64,000 bases of DNA from Acidimicrobiales bacterium (GTDB lineage: Bacteria; Actinomycetota; Acidimicrobiia; Acidimicrobiales; Poriferisodalaceae). Position numbers and translations under genes: made by a program. Below, one piece after another: positions 1 to 9,056 of this stretch. The notes beneath the pieces were generated by a model. That model was not told where the DNA came from. It made no database searches and saw only the letters and a list, made by a program, of their open reading frames with translations. Location of the stretch: NCBI GenBank assembly GCA_041394185.1, contig JAWKIQ010000002.1, positions 434,001 to 498,000 on the forward strand, in the 5' to 3' direction. Position 1 is the first letter of the stretch; each line of letters begins with the position of its first letter.

Positions 1-1202
1 GACCGACCGAGCTGGGCAGAACCGCCGCGGGGCTCGGCGTCACGGCACGCCTGGCAAAGGTCGCGCTAGAGCTCGCCCCCTGCTTGGGTGCGGTCGAGAC
101 GGCCTGCCTGATCGCAGTCATCGAGTCAGGTGCCAGGGGTGAGCTGATCGACCTGGCAAGCGCCGAGCGCAAAGCACCATCGCGCCAGACCGAGCAGCTG
201 GCCAGGCGCATCGGCGAGGCGACCGGCGGCGGGACCGACGAGAGCCTGGGGATTGCCGCCGAGGCCTCGGGGCCGGTGACCGGGAGGGCGATCACGGCAG
301 CGTTCCCCCAGCTCATCGCCAGGCGTCGACCCGATGGGCGCTATCTGCTGGCGTGCGGTCGCGGGGCCTCGTCCCCCGCCTTCAGCGCCGAGTGGCTGGC
401 GGTCACGGCCGTATCCGGGCAGGGCCCAGACGTCCGCATCGACGCGGCGGCCGAGATCGACCGGGCAACAGCCGTGACGGCTTCGCCACCCTCGGAAGCC
501 ACCGAGGTGCAGTGGAACGCCCAGCGGCGCGTCGCCCTGGCTCGAACGCGCACACACATCGGCGCCATCGAGCTCTCGGCCGATGTTCGCCCGCCCACCA
601 ACGCCGAGGCCCTCGAAGCGTTGCAGGCATACGTTCGGGCCAACGGCATCGAGGCGCTCGACGACCAGGGCCGCATCGCCTCCGTGGTGATGCGCTGGAA
701 TGCAGTGGCTGCATTGGTCCAGGACATGGAACCGATCGAACCCGACCTGCTGGCCGACGACATCGGATGGCTGGCCGACTACACCGACCTGACCAAGCCC
801 CTGGGCGCCTCGACGGTCGCCTCTGCGATCCTGGCCGGGCGTTCGTGGGATGCATCGCTGCGACTGGACGACCTGGCCCCGACGCGCATGACGACTCCCA
901 TCGGTTCGGCTCGCCAGATCGACTGGTCGTCGGGCGTGCCGGTGATGGCTGCGCCTCTGCAGGAGTTTCTCGGATGCACCAAACACCCTGCGGTCGCGGG
1001 CGGCCGGCTTCCGGTGACCCTCGAGCTTCTCTCACCCGCGATGCGACCCGTTCAGCGCACCACCGACATCGCCGGATTCTGGCGGGGTACTTACGCAGAT
1101 GTCCGCAAGGAGCTCCGGGGGCGCTATCCCAAACACCACTGGCCCGACAACCCCGAGACGGCCGAACCATGGCGGCCCGGCATGCCCAAGCGGCCTTCGT
1201 GA
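1..1202 (+). CDS. hrpB: ATP-dependent RNA helicase HrpB, C-terminal part (5' end outside window)
   Basis: The frame is open from base 3, so the gene starts upstream of the window and the first in-window start-like codon at 84 is not its real start. The opening residues (a stretch like TELGRTAAGLGVTARLAK) match the helicase-associated domain that follows the RecA domains in DEAH helicases. The last residues carry the HrpB-specific tail, with RGRYPKHHWPDNP close to the stop. HrpB proteins are DEAH-box RNA-helicase homologues whose cellular role is poorly known. Only about 400 residues are visible, so the ATPase motifs cannot be checked. Confidence 0.85.
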   Translation, partial: PTELGRTAAGLGVTARLAKVALELAPCLGAVETACLIAVIESGARGELIDLASAERKAPSRQTEQLARRIGEATGGGTDESLGIAAEASGPVTGRAITAAFPQLIARRRPDGRYLLACGRGASSPAFSAEWLAVTAVSGQGPDVRIDAAAEIDRATAVTASPPSEATEVQWNAQRRVALARTRTHIGAIELSADVRPPTNAEALEALQAYVRANGIEALDDQGRIASVVMRWNAVAALVQDMEPIEPDLLADDIGWLADYTDLTKPLGASTVASAILAGRSWDASLRLDDLAPTRMTTPIGSARQIDWSSGVPVMAAPLQEFLGCTKHPAVAGGRLPVTLELLSPAMRPVQRTTDIAGFWRGTYADVRKELRGRYPKHHWPDNPETAEPWRPGMPKRPS

Positions 1203-1244
1203 GCTAACGCCGCTGGCTGCCAAGTCGGCCTAGGGTGTCATCCC

Positions 1245-2417
1245 GTGAACGAGGTGTTCGAGGTACGTCCTGCACAACCGCAAGAAGCGGCCGGCTCCGC
1301 CCCCCGAGGCGACGACGAGCCGGCTGCCATCGCCGATCCGGTCGGCTACATCGTGCAGATGGCCAAGGCTCACCAGGTCGTCTTCGTCGGCGACCGGCGC
1401 GGCGTGGCCCAGCATCTCGAGACGATCCGCAGCGCCATCGCACCGCTTCACGAGGCGGGCGTCTCGAGCCTGACTTGGGAGTTCACGCACTCGCGTCGCC
1501 AAGCCGAACTAGACCGCGTGACCCAGTCGGCCGAGTGGGACCGCCGCACGGCCGTGGCGTTGTTCGTGGATCTGATGGGCATCGGCCACGGGTACGAGGA
1601 ATACCTCGACGTGATCCACGCCGTGTGGCAGCGAAACATCGACCGCCCTGAAGGTTGGCCACCCTTCAGGCTGGTGGCAGCCGGACTTCCGACCTTCGTC
1701 GAAGACCCTGACCTGCTCGACGGGCGCTCTGCCGCCGAGACCGAGCTTCGCAACTGGTGGATGGGCGGTCACTACCGCGACATCAGCGCCATCCACATGG
1801 CCAACGTCATCACCAACGAGGTCATTCGCCATGGCGAACGCACCGTTGTGTACGCAGACGAGGCGCGCACCCACACCAACTACGTCGGCTTCGACGGCGG
1901 CGCCCCCGATGTCACCCCGGCGATGCTGCTGAAGAAGTGGGTGGGGCCCGGGGTGGCTCGCATCGTGTTCCATGGCGCCACCCCCGACGACACCTTGCTT
2001 GACGATGTCGAGCAGTTGGTGGCCGCAAGCAGCGAGAGCCTCGACAGTTTCGGCATCGACCTGCGGCGAAGCACCATCGGCAACGTCAGGGTTCGGGCGC
2101 TGGGCGGGGTGGTCGACGCGACTCCCGGGCCATTCGAACTGGCCGACCTGGCCGATGGCTATTTGTTTGTTGCGCCGCGCCGCGATTGGCGCCCCGTCGA
2201 ATTGATCCCCGACCTGTTGGGTCCGGCCACCCTCGCCGCGGCCGAGCGGCGTCATCGCTCGCTCGACCCTCGGCCCGAGCCCTACACCCACGACGAGCTC
2301 GAACAGCTCCGGTCCGAGGGGCGCGATGCCCTCGTGTCCGGCTGGCCCGCAGAGCCTTCGAACGACGACCAAGACGACCCGAGGCGCCCATCGCGACGCT
2401 TCGGAAGGCGTCGATGA
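1245..2417 (+). CDS. hypothetical protein, distant resemblance to ChaN/EreA-like fold
   Basis: 390 residues, unknown function. The GTG start has no Shine-Dalgarno sequence. A TAGGGT hexamer at 1231-1236 lies 8 nt upstream, which would suit a leaderless message. Residues about 45-80 (VVFVGDRRG, then LTWEFTHSRRQ) recall the metal- or haem-binding TIKI/ChaN/erythromycin-esterase superfamily, in which an early Glu/His pair follows a VxxGE-like strand. The match is weak and lacks the usual GExHG motif. A later YADEARTHTNY segment is rich in potential ligands. The C-terminus is a charged, probably disordered tail rich in Arg, Asp and Pro. There is no signal peptide or membrane segment. Confidence 0.6.
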   Translation: MNEVFEVRPAQPQEAAGSAPRGDDEPAAIADPVGYIVQMAKAHQVVFVGDRRGVAQHLETIRSAIAPLHEAGVSSLTWEFTHSRRQAELDRVTQSAEWDRRTAVALFVDLMGIGHGYEEYLDVIHAVWQRNIDRPEGWPPFRLVAAGLPTFVEDPDLLDGRSAAETELRNWWMGGHYRDISAIHMANVITNEVIRHGERTVVYADEARTHTNYVGFDGGAPDVTPAMLLKKWVGPGVARIVFHGATPDDTLLDDVEQLVAASSESLDSFGIDLRRSTIGNVRVRALGGVVDATPGPFELADLADGYLFVAPRRDWRPVELIPDLLGPATLAAAERRHRSLDPRPEPYTHDELEQLRSEGRDALVSGWPAEPSNDDQDDPRRPSRRFGRRR

Positions 2418-2509
2418 AGGCACATTCAGTGACCATTTACCGGGGTTGAATCTCCATTCACTCACTCAGGGTGATGCGTCAACCGCAGAATGCAGAAATC
2501 GGCCTTCGA

Positions 2510-2528
2510 ACCTGATAGGAATTCAGGT
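2510..2528. promoter_or_regulatory. candidate TetR operator (inverted repeat)
   Basis: A perfect 6-bp inverted repeat, ACCTGA-7 nt-TCAGGT, ends 11 bp before the ATG of the TetR-type gene and just upstream of its GGAGG ribosome site. Its position suggests autoregulation. The assignment rests on symmetry and location only. Confidence 0.35.
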
Positions 2529-2539
2529 CTGGAGGTCCC

Positions 2540-3202
2540 ATGACGGCGGCGCAAGACACCTCGAGTAGCGCCACAACGCGGTCTGAGCGCAGACGCGCGC
2601 GCACGCGTCAGGCGATGCTCGACGCCGGCCAGGCGGTGATATCGGAGCGAGGGCTCGACAAGCTGACCATCGCCAGCATCACCGAAGCTGGCGATGTGGC
2701 ATTGGGGTCGTTCTACAACCATTTCGCCGACCGTGACGACTACCTGAAGGCCCTCACCGAGGAAGCTCTCACCGGCTGGCTCGAAGAGGTCAGAAGGGTG
2801 CGCCCACGCCCGTTCGAGAACCCTCTCGAACGCATGGCCGTGGGCTTCTTCGTGATGATGTGCCAGGCCGCCCAGGACGAGAACTTCCGCGGGTTCTTGG
2901 CCGAGGTATTGGCTCGCACCGATCTGCCGGGCACCCAAGACTTCGCAACGATGTTCGAAGACAATCTCGACGAGGCACACGATCAAGGCCTCATCGTGTT
3001 CGAAGATCTGACCCTGACGGCTCTGCTGGTGGTGGGCCTGGTGCGCCAGAGCCTGGTCTTCATCGGCACCCCAGAGGCCCCGCGACACAACGCCGAGTTG
3101 TTGACCAGGTCGCTGCTTCGCCTTCTGGGCGCTCGACCTTCCGACACCGAAGCGGTCATCGCTTTGGCCCACGACTGCGACCTGCTCGACCGTCAGCGCT
3201 GA
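2540..3202 (+). CDS. TetR/AcrR-family transcriptional regulator
   Basis: 220 residues. The N-terminal helix-turn-helix spans about residues 18-65: arginine-rich RSERRRARTRQAML, then the recognition segment VALGSFYNHFADRDDYL, which fits the TetR pattern (YxHFxxKxxL). The C-terminal half is a helical ligand-binding domain whose inducer cannot be predicted. A strong GGAGG site lies 5 nt before the ATG. A palindrome in the leader suggests self-control. The next gene is 22 bp downstream, so regulator and nucleotidase could share a transcript, although the nucleotidase also has its own promoter-like hexamer. Confidence 0.9.
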   Translation: MTAAQDTSSSATTRSERRRARTRQAMLDAGQAVISERGLDKLTIASITEAGDVALGSFYNHFADRDDYLKALTEEALTGWLEEVRRVRPRPFENPLERMAVGFFVMMCQAAQDENFRGFLAEVLARTDLPGTQDFATMFEDNLDEAHDQGLIVFEDLTLTALLVVGLVRQSLVFIGTPEAPRHNAELLTRSLLRLLGARPSDTEAVIALAHDCDLLDRQR

Positions 3203-3224
3203 ACCAGGGTCTACCCTTTCCCAG

Positions 3225-3938
3225 GTGCCAAACGGTTCGTTCGTTCTCGGTGTAGACCTCGACGGCGTGTGCGCCGATCACACGGTGGCGTTCCGGGCCA
3301 TCGTTGCTGACGAACTCGGGGTCGACCCCGAAAGCCTTCCGCTGCAGCGGTCTTGGGGCTTCAACGAGTGGGGCCTGGGCGAAGGCGATTTCGAACGATT
3401 GCACCGCATCGCGGTGCTGCAGCGCCGAATGTTTCGCGACATGCCAGTCGTGTCGGGTGCACCCGAGGCTCTGTGGCGCCTCAGCGACGCCGGGATCTGG
3501 ATTCGGATCATCACCCACAGGCTCTACGTCAACTGGGGCCACGCGATCGCCATAGCCGACACTGCCGAATGGCTCGATCGCCAACGTCTGCCCTATCGCG
3601 ACATCTGCTTTCTCGGGGCCAAACCCGAGGTCGAGGCCGACCTGTACATCGACGACGCTCCGCACAACATCGAGGCGCTTCGAGCGCACGGCAACGAGGT
3701 CATAGCGTTCGCCCAGCCCTACAACGAAGGCGTCGCCGGGCCCAGGGCGGGCTCGTGGGCCGAGGTCGAGGAGTTGGTGATGGAGGCCGCGGCGAAGGCC
3801 ACGGCTCTTCAGCAGGTGTTCCCGGGTACCGATCCGGCCATCGAAAGGCTCGAATCTCGCAGGGCCGCGGCCAGCAGCGAAGAGCCACCCCTCATCAGCG
3901 GCCCCGCACAAGATCAGCCGCGCCTGCTCGAAGACTGA
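3225..3938 (+). CDS. HAD-family 5'-nucleotidase (NT5C-like)
   Basis: 237 residues, cytosolic. HAD motif I is DLDGVCAD at residues 11-18: the nucleophile Asp, then Asp two residues later. A Thr of motif II lies in IITHR near residue 97. The Lys and acidic pair of motifs III/IV lie in AKPEVEADLYIDDAPHN, the layout of NT5C-type deoxyribonucleotidases. Family members dephosphorylate (deoxy)nucleoside monophosphates; the substrate here is inferred. The GTG start lacks a ribosome site but has TACCCT at 3212-3217, 7 nt upstream, consistent with leaderless expression. The last 50 or so residues are a low-complexity tail beyond the usual family length. Confidence 0.75.
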   Translation: MPNGSFVLGVDLDGVCADHTVAFRAIVADELGVDPESLPLQRSWGFNEWGLGEGDFERLHRIAVLQRRMFRDMPVVSGAPEALWRLSDAGIWIRIITHRLYVNWGHAIAIADTAEWLDRQRLPYRDICFLGAKPEVEADLYIDDAPHNIEALRAHGNEVIAFAQPYNEGVAGPRAGSWAEVEELVMEAAAKATALQQVFPGTDPAIERLESRRAAASSEEPPLISGPAQDQPRLLED

Positions 3939-3942
3939 GCCC

Positions 3943-4761
3943 ATGACCGCAGTACGGCTGATCGTCACCGCACCCCGAGACGATGCCGATCGTCTGTCGG
4001 GCGAGCTCTGGGCACTCGGCACCCTGGGCATAGAGGAGCGGTCGGGTCCATCCAGGGGTTCACAGCCGATGGTGGTGTTGCTGGCCGGCTTTGCAGACGA
4101 GGGCGCGGCCCGGGAGGCCGCGGAGATGGTCGGCGGCCACATCGAGCCAGTCGATGATGATGCAGCGCTAGATACTTGGCGGCGGTGGGCGTCTCCGGTT
4201 GCGGCGGGTGACTTCTGGGTGGTCCCCGAGTGGATCGACTCACCCACCCCGCCGGGAATGACCCGTATCCAGCTCGAGCCTGGCCGCAGCTTCGGAATCG
4301 GCTCTCATATCACCACCGTGATGGCTCTCGAGATGCTGTCGACGATCGAAATAGGTGGAGCGCGGGTACTCGACATGGGCACCGGCACCGGTGTGTTGGC
4401 CATCGCATGCGCTGCGCGGCGAGCACGATCGGTGGTCGCCATCGACTGCGAACGCGACGCCGTAGAGGTCGCCCGCCAGAACGCCCAGCGAAACGGCTTC
4501 GCTTCCAAGATCGACGTGGCGGTCGGTTCGACCCCACCGGCGTCGGCCGGGTTCGATCTGGTGGTGGCCAACCTTCTGCTCGCCGACATCGAGCCCATCG
4601 CGGGCGCTCTTGCGGGCAGCGTCTGTCCCGGCGGGCTGTTGGTGACCACCGGGCACATGAGTAATCAGCGCTCGAGGGTGCAGGCAGCGCTCGGGCTGCC
4701 AGAGGTTCGACACACTGAACGCGACGGATGGTCGATTGCCGTGTACGAGGCACGAGGTTGA
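3943..4761 (+). CDS. prmA: ribosomal protein L11 methyltransferase (PrmA)
   Basis: 272 residues. PrmA trimethylates ribosomal protein L11 using S-adenosylmethionine. After an N-terminal substrate-binding region come the family hallmark GRSFGIGSHITT (normally AFGTGTHPTT), the SAM loop LDMGTGTGVLAIA and the acidic strand AIDCERDAVEVA. The post-I motif DLVVANLLL replaces the NPPY of other methyltransferases, as in true PrmA proteins. The Gly-Ile-Gly-Ser variant of the hallmark is slightly unusual. The gene starts 5 bp after the nucleotidase, and its stop overlaps the next gene's TTG start. Confidence 0.85.
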   Translation: MTAVRLIVTAPRDDADRLSGELWALGTLGIEERSGPSRGSQPMVVLLAGFADEGAAREAAEMVGGHIEPVDDDAALDTWRRWASPVAAGDFWVVPEWIDSPTPPGMTRIQLEPGRSFGIGSHITTVMALEMLSTIEIGGARVLDMGTGTGVLAIACAARRARSVVAIDCERDAVEVARQNAQRNGFASKIDVAVGSTPPASAGFDLVVANLLLADIEPIAGALAGSVCPGGLLVTTGHMSNQRSRVQAALGLPEVRHTERDGWSIAVYEARG

Positions 4762-5423
4762 GTCTCGGCGGGAGATGGCGGGCTGCAGCGGCCGTGCTGC
4801 TCGCCTGCTGTGTGGGGTGCGGAGCCGATCTTCCCGACAGCGCCCAGGCATCCTCGGCAATGGTTCAGCTGCGGTCGGAAGCCTGCCGCAGGTTGTCGAC
4901 GTCGAGCGGCGTGGCCGTTACGCACGACATCGTGGTCACCGCTGCTCACAACGTCGCCGGAGCTGCCGAGGTCGACGTGATCGGTCCGGCCGGTACGTGG
5001 ACCGGCGTCGCTGTTCTGGTCGACACCGACCTTGACGTCGCGTTCGTGCGCGTCGAGGGTGCAAATCTGACCCCGGCGCCGCTCGCCGACCGGGTCGGGG
5101 TCGTGGTTGCCGTGGGCCTGGCGCTGCGCTGGCCGGTGTTGCAGCCAGCGCGTCTGATGCGCGAAGTCAGCGCCCGCACCACCGACATCTACCGCGAACA
5201 CGAGGTCGTGAAACAGGCCCTCGAGCTGGAGGCCGTCATTGCACCTGGCGACTCGGGCGCACCCGTTCTGAACAGTGCGGGCGAGGTGGCCGGGATCGTT
5301 GTGAGCTCGACCGCAGACTCGGCCGACTCGATCGCCTACGCGGTTCATGTCGACGAGGTCAAAGGCCTGCTGAACGACGCCATCGGCCGCCGACAGCCTG
5401 TCGAGACGCGCTGTTGGCGCTGA
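4758..5423 (+). CDS. exported trypsin-like serine protease, probable lipoprotein
   Basis: 221 residues. The start chosen is TTG at 4758 (TTGA overlap with prmA), because it places a short basic n-region and a hydrophobic segment directly before a lipobox-like LLACCVGCG. The alternative ATG at 4728 would sit 30 nt inside prmA. The chymotrypsin-fold triad is visible: His in VTAAHN, Asp in DTDLDVAFV and Ser in GDSGAPV. No PDZ domain follows. The protein is likely membrane-anchored outside the cell with a housekeeping or signalling protease role; substrates are unknown. It ends 24 bp from the convergent sugar operon. Confidence 0.75.
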   Translation: MSLGGRWRAAAAVLLACCVGCGADLPDSAQASSAMVQLRSEACRRLSTSSGVAVTHDIVVTAAHNVAGAAEVDVIGPAGTWTGVAVLVDTDLDVAFVRVEGANLTPAPLADRVGVVVAVGLALRWPVLQPARLMREVSARTTDIYREHEVVKQALELEAVIAPGDSGAPVLNSAGEVAGIVVSSTADSADSIAYAVHVDEVKGLLNDAIGRRQPVETRCWR

Positions 5424-5447
5424 CTCCCGGGTCGGCGTGGCCGGCGA

Positions 5448-7565
5448 TCAGAGCCGCCTGATCGCGCCGATCAGTTCGCCGTTGGGTTCGGTCTGGCGCA
5501 GATCGACCACGTTCGACGCCGCGGGGCCCATCACCTTCATCAGCCGCGAAGAGCGCTCACGCACGGGCGCGACCACGGCGGGCAGTGCGGCGCGGAATGC
5601 CTCGATTCCATAGACGCGGCCGACCTCTTGACGGCCTTCGGTGCTGATGCGCTGCCACCGATCGCGGTCGTTGTAGAGGCTCGCAACTTCGGCTGCGAAC
5701 GCCCGTGCGTCGTCGGCGATGGGCAGCAGCGAAGGGTCGAGGTCGATGCCCTCGGCTCCGATCGAGGTCGTGACAACCGGCAATCCGGCGCCCAGAGACT
5801 CGAGGACCTTCGTCTTCAGGCCGGCGCCGAAGCGCAGCGGCGCAACCGACAACCGGGCCCTGTGAAGCTCGGATTTCAGATCTGGCACCCAGCCGGCGAC
5901 ATCCAGGAGCGACTCTGGAATGCTGCTGATCTGCTTGTCGAGAGCATCACCGATCACCCGAAGGCGCACTCCGGGAAGCACCTGCGCTAGTTCGTCGCCC
6001 ACCTCGTCGATCCACCACCGGATCGCGTCGACGTTCGGCGGATGCAAGAAGTTGCCGACGAACACGATGGTGTCGCGATCGTCGTATGCCGGCCCGGGAT
6101 CGACCGGCTCATGGACGGTAGGCAACACGACCTGACGAACCTCGGGCAACTCGGCATGTATGACCTTGCGGTCCTGTTCGTTGATCGCAACCACCCTGTC
6201 GGCCAGGCGGTACTGCTCCTTTTCGCGCCGCTTCAGTTCGAGGGCGTGCAGCTTGGCCTCTGCATCCCCCTTCAGCGTTGCCTCGCGCTCGATGCGCAGC
6301 CAATGCACGTCGATCGTGTCGACCACCACGGTGGTCTGGGGCGATGCCTTGCGTACGACATCGCTGAACATCTCGGCGTTCTCCCACACCGTCAAGATCG
6401 CCGTGTCGAATGCGTAGTTGTTCAGGATCCACGGAAGGCGCGGCCGGTGGAGCTGCCCGTAGATCTCATTGGTGGTCGGATCGGCGACCTGCAGATCGGG
6501 TCGGCCGGCGAACACGATCACGCCCAGGCGCTGAAGCGGAGGGGCGTAGCGTTCGTGCCACAGGCTGTTGACCGAGAACAGCACAACGCTGTGGCCCTGG
6601 GCCCGCAACTCCTCGATCATCGCTATCGAGCGCGGATGCATGCCGTTGCGGTCGGGCATCGGCACCAGCGTGTCCGAAATCAGGATGTGCAGACCCCTGC
6701 GTTCCTTGGCCTGCGCGGCATCGGGGTTCAGCTCGCCCGCTTCGCCCGGCCCATAGCCACCCTGGCCTCGGTGAGCCCAGTACTCGATCAGGCCCGGGTT
6801 CAGACGTGGCCTCTGGCGCAGACGGTGTCCCCACTTCTCGACGAACTTGGGGCGGTTCACCACCTGATAGCGCTTCTCACCTTCGGAGACGTCGGTGCCG
6901 TTGGTTCCGCCCTCGTCGTGAACCACCTTCGAGGTTGGTTCGTACATGACCTTCCAGCCCGCCTCGCGCATGGCGAACGACAGGTCGACGTCCTCGTAGT
7001 ACACGGGCGCAAATCGAGGATCGAACCCCCCGACCTGCTCGAAGGCCTCGCGCCTGACCAGCAGGCACGCGCCGGTACAATAGTCGGGCGCCCGCCTGGT
7101 GTTCAGGGCAGGTGTGTCGGGGAACGGGTTGCCCTTGCCATAGTTCCAACATTCGCCGTCTGCGAAGGTCAGACCACCGGCGTCGTTCACCCTGCCGTCG
7201 GGGTACAAGAACATCGGTTGGACAGCACCGATGGTGGGGTCTTCGTCCATTGCGCGCACCAGCGGTTCGAGCCAGCCGGGCAACAGCACCACGTCGTTGC
7301 TGAGAAACAGGATGTACTCGGTCTCGGCCTCGGCGGCGCCTACGTTGTTCGCCGGCCCGAAACCGATGTTGTCGTCGATGCGAATGGTGTGGGCGCCTTC
7401 CAGGCGCGACAGCAGATGGGGCGTGTCGTCACTGGACCCGTTGTCGACCACGATCAGGTCGAACGGTTCGTCTCCTTGCTGACAGACCTCCAGTGAGGTC
7501 AGGCAGCGCAGCGACAGCTCCGACTTGTTGTAGCAGAGCATCACCACGGTGACCCTGGGGCTCAT
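5448..7565 (-). CDS. two-domain glycosyltransferase (GT2 + GT4-like)
   Basis: 705 residues. The start is ATG at 7565, because GGAGG lies 7 nt upstream and the protein then opens with SPRVTVVMLCYNKSELS, a normal GT2 beginning. Upstream in-frame codons are not needed. The N-terminal half (about 1-290) is a GT2 domain with DNGSSDDT, the DXD-like SNDVV and the ED of YYEDVDLSFAMREAG, like rhamnosyl- and galactofuranosyltransferases. The C-terminal half (about 340-680) is a GT-B domain of the Glyco_trans_1_4 type, with FVGNFLHPPNVDAI and GAGLKTKVLE. It probably adds two sugars in succession to a surface glycan. It is the last gene of the deoxysugar operon. Confidence 0.85.
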   Translation of the reverse strand: MSPRVTVVMLCYNKSELSLRCLTSLEVCQQGDEPFDLIVVDNGSSDDTPHLLSRLEGAHTIRIDDNIGFGPANNVGAAEAETEYILFLSNDVVLLPGWLEPLVRAMDEDPTIGAVQPMFLYPDGRVNDAGGLTFADGECWNYGKGNPFPDTPALNTRRAPDYCTGACLLVRREAFEQVGGFDPRFAPVYYEDVDLSFAMREAGWKVMYEPTSKVVHDEGGTNGTDVSEGEKRYQVVNRPKFVEKWGHRLRQRPRLNPGLIEYWAHRGQGGYGPGEAGELNPDAAQAKERRGLHILISDTLVPMPDRNGMHPRSIAMIEELRAQGHSVVLFSVNSLWHERYAPPLQRLGVIVFAGRPDLQVADPTTNEIYGQLHRPRLPWILNNYAFDTAILTVWENAEMFSDVVRKASPQTTVVVDTIDVHWLRIEREATLKGDAEAKLHALELKRREKEQYRLADRVVAINEQDRKVIHAELPEVRQVVLPTVHEPVDPGPAYDDRDTIVFVGNFLHPPNVDAIRWWIDEVGDELAQVLPGVRLRVIGDALDKQISSIPESLLDVAGWVPDLKSELHRARLSVAPLRFGAGLKTKVLESLGAGLPVVTTSIGAEGIDLDPSLLPIADDARAFAAEVASLYNDRDRWQRISTEGRQEVGRVYGIEAFRAALPAVVAPVRERSSRLMKVMGPAASNVVDLRQTEPNGELIGAIRRL

Positions 7566-7623
7566 GGGCTTCCTCCCGTACTCTTGCGACCAGTCGGCCG
7601 CGGGCGGGGCTTGTGAAGTGCCG

Positions 7624-8496
7624 CTATCGGGTCGAGGCCAGCCGAGCCAGCCCGTCGCGAAGTGTCGTCGATGGCTGCCATCCATCAGGGCGGTCGCCGG
7701 CGCGCCACTGCTCGAACATCTCGACGGGTCGATAGGGCCGGGCGCCCCACTTGACATTTGCTTGACTGCCCGTCACGCCCTCGACCAGAGCCACCAACTC
7801 GCGCAGCGTCACCGGTGAGTCGGCAAGGCAGGCCAGGCGGGGCGGAGCCACACCGGGTGCCACGGCGGCCGATGCGGCCAGCAGGCCAGAGACGGCGTCG
7901 TCGACATAGAGAGGGTCGACCAGCTGTTCGCCCGGGCTCAACGAGATCTCCTCATCGGTGCCGGCGATGCGAAGCAGGGTCGGTATCAACTTCGGCCGAG
8001 GGTCGAGCGGCCCGTAGGTATCACCCAACTCGACCCAAACCGTCGCCAGGTCGCGGTTCAGGCCATAGTGCGTCAAGACCGCCAGAGCGGCCTCCTTGGT
8101 TGCCGCATACAGACTGTTGGGCCTAAAGGGCTCGCTGTAGACGTGCTGCCAGACGGTTCCCACGGCCACCAGACCAGTTCTGGGAACGCGCGCCAACCCA
8201 GCAGCCAGATGGGCGGTCAACGACAGGTTGGCCTCGACCAGCTTGTCGATCTCGGCCGGGTCGTCGTCGGCGACGGTGAAGTGGGTGGCCAGGTGAAAGC
8301 AGGTGGCGGGCGCCAAGGCTTCGACGGCGTCGGCAACCGCTGTGTTGGACCCGACCCGAAGCGGCCTGACCCCATGTGGGCAAGTGCTGTTGGGGCGCAA
8401 CAACGCCACCACATCGTGGCCGTCGTCGATCAGTGCCCTGCACAGATGCCCACCGATAAAACCCGAGGCACCGGTGACCAGGATCGGCCCGGTCAC
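7624..8496 (-). CDS. NAD(P)-dependent sugar epimerase/reductase (extended SDR)
   Basis: 290 residues, starting at GTG 8496, whose GTGA overlaps the stop of the upstream epimerase gene. The Rossmann motif TGASGFIGG is at residues 7-15 and the catalytic YAATK near residue 150. Extended-SDR enzymes act on nucleotide sugars as epimerases or 4-ketoreductases. In a cluster with RfbF and RfbH the expected job is reduction of the C4 ketone of a CDP-3,6-dideoxy-4-hexulose, comparable to AscF, RfbJ or AbeE. That role is inferred from context; the stereochemistry of the product cannot be read from sequence. Confidence 0.8.
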   Translation of the reverse strand: MTGPILVTGASGFIGGHLCRALIDDGHDVVALLRPNSTCPHGVRPLRVGSNTAVADAVEALAPATCFHLATHFTVADDDPAEIDKLVEANLSLTAHLAAGLARVPRTGLVAVGTVWQHVYSEPFRPNSLYAATKEAALAVLTHYGLNRDLATVWVELGDTYGPLDPRPKLIPTLLRIAGTDEEISLSPGEQLVDPLYVDDAVSGLLAASAAVAPGVAPPRLACLADSPVTLRELVALVEGVTGSQANVKWGARPYRPVEMFEQWRAGDRPDGWQPSTTLRDGLARLASTR

Positions 8497-9056
8497 GATC
8501 GGGCGCGGCCAGCGGTCGACGCGAGCAGCTCGGCACCAGTGGGCAACGCCGCATCGCGGTCGGACAGGATCGGCGGCATGATCGGCCACACCATGCCGAA
8601 GGAGTCCCAGCGGACACCCGTGTCGTAGTCGGGCGCGTGGTCATCGGATGCCAGGTAGGCGACCAGGGCCGTCTCGCTGAGCACCTGGAACCCGTGCGCG
8701 ACCCCGACGGGCACGTGAACGGCTGCGGGCGACTGGCCGTCCAGCACCACGCTGTCGGTCTTTGGTTCGTTGCCGGGCCTCAGGTCGTGCACGACGTCGA
8801 GGATTCTCCCCGACAGGCAGATCACAACGCGTGCTGCGCCACGAGGGGGCAGCTGGGCGTGCATTCCACGGATCACCCCTCGGTGAGACCACGACCAGAA
8901 CAGCTCGGCGACGTCGATGTCGAGACCAAGCGGCGCGAGCTGCTCGGCAGAGAACCCTTTCGCGAACGAACCGCGACGGTCCTCGTGAACGGCCAGCGGA
9001 CGTACGAAGCTGCCAGGAACCGCCAGCTCGCGCATCTGATCGACCGGACCGTTCAT
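8493..9056 (-). CDS. RfbC-like nucleotide-sugar 3,5-epimerase (cupin)
   Basis: 187 residues, starting at ATG 9056, which overlaps the rfbH stop by 4 bp. It has the cupin motifs of dTDP-4-dehydrorhamnose 3,5-epimerase: the catalytic His in HRGVIRGMHAQ, VPVGVAHGF, and the Tyr/Asp region DDHAPDYDTGVRWDS that matches the usual YxPxxExGIxWND. Beside an RfbH-type enzyme, such a protein is the counterpart of AscE, the C5 epimerase that yields L-configured dideoxyhexoses such as ascarylose. That substrate assignment is inference. An in-frame extension to 9401 exists but lies wholly inside rfbH and is rejected. Confidence 0.8.
   Translation of the reverse strand: MNGPVDQMRELAVPGSFVRPLAVHEDRRGSFAKGFSAEQLAPLGLDIDVAELFWSWSHRGVIRGMHAQLPPRGAARVVICLSGRILDVVHDLRPGNEPKTDSVVLDGQSPAAVHVPVGVAHGFQVLSETALVAYLASDDHAPDYDTGVRWDSFGMVWPIMPPILSDRDAALPTGAELLASTAGRARS

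Noticed and set aside
6042..7496. Long plus-strand frame of 484 codons
   Set aside because: Antisense shadow of the two-domain glycosyltransferase gene; no family features.
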